DNA from: Prevotella sp. UBA3837
GTDB taxonomy: Bacteria > Bacteroidota > Bacteroidia > Bacteroidales > Bacteroidaceae
NCBI GenBank assembly: GCA_002392835.1
Contig: DGHX01000149.1
Location: 22,561 to 35,388 of the forward strand
Direction: 5' to 3'
DNA: 12,828 nucleotides
Made by a program: the position numbers and the translations under genes. Shown here one piece after another: positions 1-6,700 of the stretch; positions within the stretch are counted from its first letter, which is position 1; each line of letters opens with the position of its first letter. The notes below the pieces were generated by a model that had not been told where the DNA came from, searched no databases, and saw only the letters and a program-made list of their open reading frames with translations.

Positions 1-5
1 CTCCC

Positions 6-21
6 CAACTTGCGAAAGTTG
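6..21. other. small hairpin 3' of the HsdR-N-like gene
   Basis: A perfect 6-bp inverted repeat, CAACTT and AAGTTG, encloses a GCGA tetraloop just beyond the stop codon of the minus-strand gene. On the minus strand it is followed by GGGGAG up to the window edge, so no T-run is visible and it cannot be called a terminator from what is shown. Confidence 0.35.
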
Positions 22-24
22 AGT

Positions 25-43
25 GCATTAAGCATTAAGCATT
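25..43. repeat. tandem GCATTAA heptamer
   Basis: Two full copies of GCATTAA and a partial third (GCATT) lie head to tail across the stop codon of the minus-strand gene. The 7-nt unit is not a multiple of three, so a gain or loss of one copy would alter the last residues and the stop of that protein. Confidence 0.6.
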
Positions 44-486
44 GAGAAGCTTGGGATGTCGCTCAGGAACTCATAGCTCTGGTGCTCATAGTCCATGCGG
101 CAGCAGTAGTGCTGCAGGCCGTTGCTGACCACCAGGTAGTCAACGTGCAGCAGCATGTTGTAAACCGTAATCTGGTTGAACACCCGCTGCGTGATGCTCA
201 CCTCCGGCTTCTTGTATTCAATAATCATCTGCGGTTGCAACACCTTATTATATAATACGGTGTCGCACCGCAGCTTCTTTTGCCCTATGCGCAGCTCCAG
301 CTCGTTGGCCAGCAGCCCCCGGGGGTAGCCCTTCTGCTCCACCAGGAAGTGCACAAAGTGCTGGCGCACCCACTCCTCGGGCGTCAGCGCCACGTAGCGG
401 CGGCGCAGGAAGTCGAAAATCTCGCGCTTGCCGTCCTGCTCGCGCAGCCGCACGGCGAAGGGGGGTAGGTTCAGGTCGTTCATCAT
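28..486 (-). CDS. solitary HsdR N-terminal-like (PD-(D/E)xK fold) protein
   Basis: This is a 152-residue protein resembling the N-terminal nuclease domain of type I restriction enzyme R subunits (HSDR_N family), without the helicase motor or any HsdM/HsdS neighbour. The segment RRRYVALTPEEWVRQHF (residues 28-44) is characteristic of the short Bacteroidales members I know. A nuclease-type core is visible: Glu62 in NELEL, Asp75 in RCD, and Glu90-Tyr-Lys92 in IIEYKKP, giving the order E, D, ExK. An upstream in-frame ATG at 571-573 would add 29 residues, but these run across the promoter of this gene, so the ATG at 484-486 (or 481-483, one codon later) is preferred. It is transcribed divergently from the SIR2-TIR operon. 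Its function is unknown; it could be an active nuclease or only use the fold. It is a housekeeping-type gene in this order as far as I recall, so its place beside a conflict cassette may be incidental. Confidence 0.85.
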   Translation of the reverse strand: MMNDLNLPPFAVRLREQDGKREIFDFLRRRYVALTPEEWVRQHFVHFLVEQKGYPRGLLANELELRIGQKKLRCDTVLYNKVLQPQMIIEYKKPEVSITQRVFNQITVYNMLLHVDYLVVSNGLQHYCCRMDYEHQSYEFLSDIPSFSMLNA

Positions 487-510
487 AAGTGGATTAGCCG
501 TCTTTGACGG

Positions 511-541
511 CAAAGTTACAAAAAAACGAGGGAAATGCAAA
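511..541 (-). promoter_or_regulatory. promoter of the HsdR-N-like gene
   Basis: On the minus strand TTTG (538-541) is followed after exactly 19 nt by TAACTTTG (511-518). This matches the Bacteroidales -33/-7 consensus TTTG / TAnnTTTG. Transcription would start around 503-506, leaving a leader of about 20 nt before the ATG at 486. Confidence 0.75.
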
Positions 542-558
542 AGAAAAGCCCACTTTTC

Positions 559-589
559 TTTTCTGTGTCGCAAAAAAATAGTATATTTG
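559..589 (+). promoter_or_regulatory. promoter of the SIR2-TIR / STAND / FGE-like / holA operon
   Basis: TATATTTG at 582-589 fits the -7 consensus TAnnTTTG perfectly. At the expected 19-nt spacing stands TTTT (559-562), three of four matches to TTTG. The predicted start of transcription is about 596-600 and the first ATG is at 612, so the leader is very short. The element lies back to back with the minus-strand promoter at 511-541, with 17 nt between the two. Confidence 0.7.
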
Positions 590-611
590 CAACCTAAAAC
601 TAAGAATACCG

Positions 612-1922
612 ATGCCCATCTTCACCAAGATAAAGAAGAGCGACACGGAGAACACCCGCCACTGGGACCGCCTGGTGACGCAGTTGGCCGAGCGCAATGT
701 CATTCCAGTCATAGGACCGGAATGGCTGGTTGACGATGCCCGCGGCACCAACCCTCACCGCATACTGATAGACGACCTGGCAGAGGCATACGAGCTGCAG
801 AGCCACCCGACGACCTTCTCGGAGCTGCTCTACGACAGGGATTTCCCCGCCGACGAGCGCAAGAATATCTACGCCATGCTGGGCGAAGCCTTCAGCCAGC
901 CGTTGTTCCAGCCATCGCAGCTGCTGCTGCGGCTGCTCCAGACGAAGCGCTTCCCGTTCGTCATCACCACCTCGTTCACACCCATCGTGGAACAGGCCAT
1001 GCGGCAGGTGTGGGGCGACAGCCTGCGCGTGATGACCTTCTGCAACGACCCCTCGCACAACGACGACATCAAGAAACGGTCGGAGATAGATATTCCCACC
1101 GTGTACTACATGATGGGGCGCGTGTGCGCGTCGGAGCGGAAGTATGTCGTCACCGACTATGACATGCTCTGCTTCTGCCGGTCATGGCTCAGCTCAGTGG
1201 AGCGGCCGCAGAACCTCACCGCCGAGCTGCAGGACAAGTATCTGCTGCTGCTGGGCAATAACTACGGCGACTGGCTGAGCCGCTTCGTGTGGTTCGCACT
1301 GAAGCAGCGCCTGGAAAGCCAGCCTGTGGGACTGGTGGTCGACTCGCTCTCCGACGACAGCCTGCTGCAGTTCATGCGACGCATCGACGTGTTCGCACAG
1401 AGCAACCCCGGCGCCGTGCTCGACAAGATGGACCAGCTGCTGACAGAACGCGAGGAGGCCATGGCCGACGCCCGATTCAGCAAGCCGAAAAAGGGCACCG
1501 ACGTGTTCATCAGCTATTCAAGGGCCGACGCCGACGTGGCCCTCCAGCTCTACAACCAGCTCACAGAGCGGGGGCTGAACGTATGGTTCGACCGCAACAG
1601 CCTGGGCTATGGCACCGACTTCATGAGCGAAATCATAGAGGCCATACGCACCACGAAGCTGTTCGTGCCCTTACTCACACACAACATCGAGGCACAGAAG
1701 AACGAATACCACCCCTACCGTACAGAGTGGCAGACGGCTGCAGAGCGTGCCATGGGCTACGGACGCACATTCATCATGCCCGTATGCGAGCAGGGATTCG
1801 ACTTCTACGGCAGTAACGTGCCCGACGCACTGAAGTCGCACAATGCCTTCACCTATCAGCAACAGCAACTGCAGTTCGCACCGCTCATCGACGAGATACA
1901 GAAGCAGCTGTACAGCCTGTAA
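612..1922 (+). CDS. SIR2-like/TIR fusion protein, predicted NADase effector
   Basis: The protein has 436 residues and no signal peptide or membrane span, so it is probably cytosolic. Residues 25-235 follow the plan of SIR2-like domains: IPVIGPEWL (31-39) at the Gly-Ala-Gly loop, VITTSFTPIVEQA (117-129) at the TTNxD motif, IPTVYYMMGRV (161-171) where active sirtuins have KLHG, YVVTDYDM (178-185), and LLLLGNNYGDW (211-221) for the GxxxxD segment. The catalytic His is replaced (Met168), and the first glycine loop is degenerate, so this half is likely inactive or only ligand-binding. Residues 295-400 are a TIR domain: TDVFISYSRAD (296-306), a BB-loop-like FDRNSLGYGTDF (327-338), and Glu372 in YRTEW at the position of the NADase glutamate. 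It is the first gene of the operon; the STAND gene starts 13 nt downstream. In known TIR systems such proteins cleave NAD or make nucleotide signals; that activity here is inferred. Confidence 0.8.
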   Translation: MPIFTKIKKSDTENTRHWDRLVTQLAERNVIPVIGPEWLVDDARGTNPHRILIDDLAEAYELQSHPTTFSELLYDRDFPADERKNIYAMLGEAFSQPLFQPSQLLLRLLQTKRFPFVITTSFTPIVEQAMRQVWGDSLRVMTFCNDPSHNDDIKKRSEIDIPTVYYMMGRVCASERKYVVTDYDMLCFCRSWLSSVERPQNLTAELQDKYLLLLGNNYGDWLSRFVWFALKQRLESQPVGLVVDSLSDDSLLQFMRRIDVFAQSNPGAVLDKMDQLLTEREEAMADARFSKPKKGTDVFISYSRADADVALQLYNQLTERGLNVWFDRNSLGYGTDFMSEIIEAIRTTKLFVPLLTHNIEAQKNEYHPYRTEWQTAAERAMGYGRTFIMPVCEQGFDFYGSNVPDALKSHNAFTYQQQQLQFAPLIDEIQKQLYSL

Positions 1923-1935
1923 AAACTTTACGACC

Positions 1936-4900
1936 ATGGAGAAGGAACCACGCACAGCAACACAACGCAAGAACCCATGGAAGGGGCTCGACTCCTATCA
2001 GGAGTCGGAGAAGCTGTATGGCCGCGACGAAGAGGTGGAGGTGCTGATGAGCCGCATAGAATATAATGTGCAGACCGTCGTCTACGGCCACTCGGGCATA
2101 GGCAAGTCGTCGCTCATCAAGGCCGGCATCTTCCCAAAGGCACGGCAGGCAGGCATGATGCCCGTCAGCATCCGCCTGGTGCATACCACCGACAAGAGCC
2201 AGCCGTCGGAACCCTACATGGAGCAGATACGCAAGGCCGTCGATGACGAGCTGCAGCGGATGGGCGGCGGCTGTCAGGAACTGGTGCCGAGGGTGCCGGG
2301 ACATGACGAGACGCTGTGGGAGTATCTGCACCGACATCGCTTCACCGACGCGGCGCAGGCACCACTCAGGCTGCTGCTGGTGTTCGACCAGTTTGAGGAG
2401 ATTTTTACTCTTGAGAAAGACCACCGACGTGTGGAGCAGTTCTTTGCCCAGCTGGCCGACGTGCTGAACGGCGTGATGCCCGACTACCTGAGCACCGCAC
2501 AGCCGACCACGACGGCAGCGGCCGCTGACAGCGTGGCCAGAGGGAACATCTTCGCTGGCATCAAGAACAGGGCGCACGGCGGAAAGAGCGGATATGTACA
2601 GCAGGATGACTTCAGGTTGGTGTTCTCACTGCGCGAAGACTACCTGTCGTACCTGGAGCGCAACACCGCTTACATTCCCTCGATGAAGCTGAACCGCTAC
2701 TGCCTGCAGACCATCAACGAGGAGCAGGCTGCCAGCATCATCATGGAACCCGTGCCGGGACTGGTGAGCAAGGAGGTGGCACAGCTCATCATAGAGAAAG
2801 TGACCGGCGAGACCGACTTCCACCTGGACGGCAGGCCCAGCATCTTCGTCGACGCAGCCATACTGTCGCTATACCTCAGCAGCCTGTACAACCGCATGCC
2901 CGAAGAAGCCACCGCCATTACCGCTGACATGGTGAACACCTTCGGCGACAACATCATACAGGACTTCTACCTCGAAACTATAGAGGACATCAGCCCCAGG
3001 ACCATAGAGTACCTGGAAGACAACCTGCTGAACAGCGAGGGACGGCGCGAGAATGTGTCGGTGTACAATGCCAAGCACCTGGGCGGCGTCACCGACGACG
3101 AGCTGTCGCTGCTGTGCGAGCAGCGGCGGCTGCTCAGGCGATTCTACTACGGCGGCGACATGCGGCTGGAGTTCATACACGACATACTGTGCCCCGTGGT
3201 GAAGGACCGCCGCGACATCAGGCAGATGCTGCGGCTGCAGGAGCGCGAGCTGAAGCGCATCCACCAGGAGGAACAGGAGAAACGCCGACAGCTGGAGCAG
3301 AAGGCGCAGGCCGACCGCAGGCGATATCGCAACTGGCTCGTCACCAGCGGAGTCATGCTCGTCGTGTTCGCAGCACTGTGGTTCTACAGCTACTACATGG
3401 ACGAGATGACATGCACGTGCTACTACAAGTCATTCGTGCAGCGCTACGGATGGCCAGTGGGGGTGGGCGAGGAACTCAGTCGGAGCGAGGCCGAACGGCT
3501 GGCCGTGAGCTACAAGCTCACCAGGAAGGGGCACCGGTCTGGCAGGCCCTTCACCAAGGTGGAGGTGGTGAGCACCGACGGCGACCTGCTGCACAACAAC
3601 AAGCGGTCGCCACTGGTGGGGCTGAGCGAGATGAGCGACCAGGGAGCCAGGCGATTCGGGGCGCTGATGAACAGTACGAAGTACTATAAATACTACTCCA
3701 CGGAAAACAACGATACGGTGCTCGTCACCAAGTATGAGGCACTGGACAACAACAACCGCATACTGTATGTGGTGACATACTTCAACCCTGTGGAGGAACG
3801 CGAGAACACCGACGGCGTGGTGAAGTCGTCATTCGTGTGGGCAGTGGTCACCGATGCCAACGGCACACCTCTCCCCATGCGCGACAACGGAGCCGACCGC
3901 ATGCAGGTGTTCCTCGACGGCAGGGGAATGGAAGAGAAATACATGTTCTTCGACGAGAACGGAATACCCAAGCTGAACGACCAGGAGTGCTACGGATATC
4001 GCATGCACTACGACCTGCAGAACAGAACCGACACCGTCTGGGGGCTGGACCCCTTCAGCGAGGACGAGTACATGGAGCTGCGCTCCTACGGCGAGAACAC
4101 CACTGTGTACTGCTACTACGATGCACAGGGGAAACCCATCAACCACAAGAAGTTGCGCTACCACAAGCGGGTGGAGACGGCCGACGAAAAAGGCAACATC
4201 GTCAGGAAAGAGTACTACGGCACCGGAGGACAGCCCGTCGACAACAGGCTGCGATCGTCGGTGGCCACTTTCGCATACGATGAGCTCAACCGTGTGTCGG
4301 CCACCTACGACTACGACGCCGCAGGACAGCCATACACGCAGAACCCCAAATACTATGCGCACAGGGAATACCAGTACATAGGCAACACCCTCGACAAGCT
4401 GACTGAGAAGGGATTCAGATGGAACCCCGACAAGCAGCAGATGGTAGAGGTGTTCAGCTATGAGGCCAAGCTGTACGGAAGCGTGGTGGAGTACACCACC
4501 ATCAACCGAGAGAAGGATACGTACATCATGAAGCGAATGGAGCATAATGAGGAGGCGGAACCCGTGTCGGTGTCCTACTACGGAAAGGACGACGTACCGG
4601 TCTTCGACAGCATCGATAACTTCTCGAAGCATATCATAGAGCGAAGCCTCAAGGAGAACGGACAGACCATCGTCGTGCACCGCTACTATGATGTCGACGG
4701 GTCGCTGTACTCAGCACCCGACCAGCGGGAATATGCCATCGACTCGTGCACGTACAGCCAGAAGAACCTGCTGCTGAGCCGAGTGTGCTACGACCGCGAC
4801 ACCCTCATCGTACACTCACAGGGCTATGAGTACAAGGACGGAATAGAGGTGGCTCGCTATGCAAGGGGCATACACGGAAACCCCATACGATGCCCGCAAT

Positions 4901-5475
4901 GGGAGCGCGACGGACTGTGCTACTACCGGCTGCAGAGCGTCAGGTCGAAGGCCGACGCACTGTCGTATGTCAAGCCGGTCAACGAGTACGGAGGAACGTC
5001 GTGGGCCTACGTCGGCAACGACCCCTACGGCATGCTGGAGCACAGGGGACAGAAGTACACCACCGACCGAATGGGCAGCAACTGGATGAAGGAGACCATC
5101 ACCACCGTATATGCCGACCACATACCTTCATCGGCACAAAGCGTGGTGTATGTGCACCTGAAGATGCACGGGTCGAAGGCCGAGGCCGCAGGGCTGAAAG
5201 ACGGCGACCTGCTGATAGCTGCCGATGAGTGGATCTACGACAAGGCACCATCGGCACAGAACGCCAACGACGTGTGGAGCCGCATAGGCAGAAAGACCGT
5301 CGCACTGACACTGCTGCGCTACGACCTTACAGCGAAAAGCTGGCAGACAATCAGCATCAGTGTTCCTGCATTCCAGGGCACATGGGGCTGCGAAATATAC
5401 GACGTCTATTATACGGATGAAGAATATAATGAATTCTTAACGGCGCTATCAAATGGCAAACACCAAGAGCAATAA
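1936..5475 (+). CDS. membrane-spanning nSTAND1 NTPase with exported repeat/PDZ region
   Basis: From the ATG at 1936 the protein has 1179 residues; an ATG at 1843 in the same frame lies inside the SIR2-TIR gene and adds 31 unrelated residues. Residues 13-430 form an nSTAND1-type NTPase: NPWKGLDSYQESEKLYGR (13-30), Walker A GHSGIGKSS (51-59), Walker B LLLVFDQFEE (146-155), FRLVFSLREDY (226-236), and the winged-helix-like FIHDILCPVV (413-422). A charged, Gln/Glu/Arg-rich probable coiled coil (430-465) leads to Arg461-Arg465 and a single membrane helix (about 467-487), which predicts a cytosolic NTPase. The remaining ~690 residues would be periplasmic: tyrosine-rich, RHS/YD-like repeats (544-925) and a PDZ-like domain (about 1063-1135, with GSKAEAAGLKDGDLLIA). 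STAND proteins usually carry WD40 or TPR sensors after the NTPase; none is seen. It overlaps the next gene by 23 nt. The role as sensor and signal transducer is inferred. Confidence 0.85.
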   Translation: MEKEPRTATQRKNPWKGLDSYQESEKLYGRDEEVEVLMSRIEYNVQTVVYGHSGIGKSSLIKAGIFPKARQAGMMPVSIRLVHTTDKSQPSEPYMEQIRKAVDDELQRMGGGCQELVPRVPGHDETLWEYLHRHRFTDAAQAPLRLLLVFDQFEEIFTLEKDHRRVEQFFAQLADVLNGVMPDYLSTAQPTTTAAAADSVARGNIFAGIKNRAHGGKSGYVQQDDFRLVFSLREDYLSYLERNTAYIPSMKLNRYCLQTINEEQAASIIMEPVPGLVSKEVAQLIIEKVTGETDFHLDGRPSIFVDAAILSLYLSSLYNRMPEEATAITADMVNTFGDNIIQDFYLETIEDISPRTIEYLEDNLLNSEGRRENVSVYNAKHLGGVTDDELSLLCEQRRLLRRFYYGGDMRLEFIHDILCPVVKDRRDIRQMLRLQERELKRIHQEEQEKRRQLEQKAQADRRRYRNWLVTSGVMLVVFAALWFYSYYMDEMTCTCYYKSFVQRYGWPVGVGEELSRSEAERLAVSYKLTRKGHRSGRPFTKVEVVSTDGDLLHNNKRSPLVGLSEMSDQGARRFGALMNSTKYYKYYSTENNDTVLVTKYEALDNNNRILYVVTYFNPVEERENTDGVVKSSFVWAVVTDANGTPLPMRDNGADRMQVFLDGRGMEEKYMFFDENGIPKLNDQECYGYRMHYDLQNRTDTVWGLDPFSEDEYMELRSYGENTTVYCYYDAQGKPINHKKLRYHKRVETADEKGNIVRKEYYGTGGQPVDNRLRSSVATFAYDELNRVSATYDYDAAGQPYTQNPKYYAHREYQYIGNTLDKLTEKGFRWNPDKQQMVEVFSYEAKLYGSVVEYTTINREKDTYIMKRMEHNEEAEPVSVSYYGKDDVPVFDSIDNFSKHIIERSLKENGQTIVVHRYYDVDGSLYSAPDQREYAIDSCTYSQKNLLLSRVCYDRDTLIVHSQGYEYKDGIEVARYARGIHGNPIRCPQWERDGLCYYRLQSVRSKADALSYVKPVNEYGGTSWAYVGNDPYGMLEHRGQKYTTDRMGSNWMKETITTVYADHIPSSAQSVVYVHLKMHGSKAEAAGLKDGDLLIAADEWIYDKAPSAQNANDVWSRIGRKTVALTLLRYDLTAKSWQTISISVPAFQGTWGCEIYDVYYTDEEYNEFLTALSNGKHQEQ
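3565..4710 (+). repeat. eight dispersed YD-like motifs in the exported STAND region
   Basis: The protein motif [YF]-[DG]-x-x-G-x-[PL] or a close variant recurs in the exported part at residues about 544 (STDGDL), 638 (VTDANGTP), 671 (FFDENGIP), 727 (YYDAQGKP), 760 (YYGTGGQP), 793 (YDAAGQP), 881 (YYGKDDVP) and 917 (YYDVDGSL). Spacing ranges from about 30 to 95 residues, and copies are divergent at the DNA level. They resemble RHS/YD-type strand repeats and probably form a beta-rich ligand-binding surface. Confidence 0.6.
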
Positions 5476-6700
5476 CCTGAAAATGCTGCTCATAGAGCGT
5501 ATCAGTCACACCGACGACGAGGCATTGCTGCAGCAGTGTCTGCAGGTGTTGGCTGTGGAGACAGAGAAAGGCCGAGAAAGCCATGAGGGCGACGAGATAG
5601 TAGAACATCAGACCGTGGCCGGGCAGATGCATGCCCCGCTCAGCGACAAGCGCCTGCTCATGAACTCAGCGCTGGGCATACAGATGAAGGAAGCCGCGGC
5701 TGAGGAACCGGCGGCACTGCCACAATCCTCCGCCGCACTGACACAATCCTCCGCCGCACAGCCACAAGACCCAGCAGCGCATGCCGCCGACGGAACCGGG
5801 GCGGTGGCCGAGGACAAGGGACGCCGTATCAAAGGCAAAGGGAGCGGATGGACAGTAGGCGCACTGCTGGGCATGCTGGCCATAGCCGCCGGAACAGCAT
5901 TGCTGTCGCCATTCTGGGGCAATGCAGACCACGATGGAAACCAAAAGACGGTGGCTGCAGACTATTGCACCTTTACCGTGGCCGACGTGCAGTTCAACAT
6001 GGTAAGGGTAGAGGGCGGAACATTCACCATGGGAGCCTTGCCCAACGAGCTGCCGGAGGCTGACAGCGACGAGTCGCCGGCACACCAGGTAACGCTTTCG
6101 TCATACTACATAGGAGAGACGGAAGTGACACAGCAGCTGTGGAAAGCAGTCATGGGAAGCACCGTGCAGGCTGCCGATGGCGACCGCCACCCCATGAAGA
6201 ACGTCAGCTGGGACGACTGCGTGCAGTTCGTGGAAAAGCTGAGCGCAATGACAGGGCAGCCCTTCACCCTGCCCACCGAGGCCCAATGGGAGTTCGCCGC
6301 ACGTGGCGGACTTGGCAGCCACAACTATCTGTATGCAGGCAGCAACAATGTCGACGATGTGGCATGGTACTCGGCCAATAGCTGGGACAAAGGAAAGGGA
6401 AACCCGGGCTTCGGCAACCACGAGGTGGCCACAAAAGCCCCCAATGAGCTCGGACTGTACGACATGTCCGGGAATGTGTGGGAGTGGTGCCTCGACTCAT
6501 ACGGCAAGTACACTACTGAACCACAGACCGACCCCAAGGGAATAGAAGGCAAGAAAACGTCCTTCAAGGTGAACCGTGGCGGATCGTGGGACTACATAGC
6601 CAACAGCTCCAGGACAAGCAACAGAAGAAACCGCACACCTGATTTCAGGAACTTCAACCTGGGGCTGCGTCTCGCACTGCCCGACGGACAATATAAATAA
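5453..6700 (+). CDS. membrane-anchored FGE/SUMF1-like protein without catalytic Cys pair
   Basis: The 415-residue protein has three parts. Residues 1-130 are cytosolic: an amphipathic helix KMLLIERISHTDDEALLQQC (10-29) followed by an Ala/Gln/Pro-rich linker. A single membrane helix spans about 132-154 after the basic GRRIKGKG, predicting a periplasmic C-terminus. Residues 180-412 are a formylglycine-generating-enzyme-like (C-type lectin fold) domain with MVRVEGGTFTMG (183-194), YYIGETEVTQQLW (218-230), PTEAQWEFAARGG (274-286), NELGLYDMSGNVWEW (331-345) and NRGGSWDYIANSSRTSNR (374-391). Catalytic FGEs have two cysteines just after GGSW; here Asp and Ser occupy that stretch, so sulfatase-type oxidation is unlikely and a binding role is favoured. 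The start overlaps the STAND gene by 23 nt, and its TAA shares a base with the holA ATG. Products of this family are often named SUMF1/EgtB/PvdO; that enzymatic name would mislead here. Confidence 0.85.
   Translation: MANTKSNNLKMLLIERISHTDDEALLQQCLQVLAVETEKGRESHEGDEIVEHQTVAGQMHAPLSDKRLLMNSALGIQMKEAAAEEPAALPQSSAALTQSSAAQPQDPAAHAADGTGAVAEDKGRRIKGKGSGWTVGALLGMLAIAAGTALLSPFWGNADHDGNQKTVAADYCTFTVADVQFNMVRVEGGTFTMGALPNELPEADSDESPAHQVTLSSYYIGETEVTQQLWKAVMGSTVQAADGDRHPMKNVSWDDCVQFVEKLSAMTGQPFTLPTEAQWEFAARGGLGSHNYLYAGSNNVDDVAWYSANSWDKGKGNPGFGNHEVATKAPNELGLYDMSGNVWEWCLDSYGKYTTEPQTDPKGIEGKKTSFKVNRGGSWDYIANSSRTSNRRNRTPDFRNFNLGLRLALPDGQYK
5721..5762 (+). repeat. in-frame 21-nt tandem repeat in the FGE-like linker
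   Basis: Two adjacent 21-nt units (5721-5741 and 5742-5762) share their first 18 bases exactly, beginning CACAATCCTCCGCCGCAC. They encode QSSAALT and QSSAAQP in the cytosolic linker ahead of the membrane helix. Length is a multiple of three, so copy number could vary without disrupting the frame. Confidence 0.7.

Noticed and set aside
3829..4680. 283-residue open frame on the minus strand
   Set aside because: It is the complement of the STAND coding region, with Val/Leu/His-rich sequence and no motif.
5453..6700. active formylglycine-generating enzyme or PvdO/EgtB-type enzyme
   Set aside because: The cysteine pair after GGSW is absent and no sulfatase gene lies nearby.
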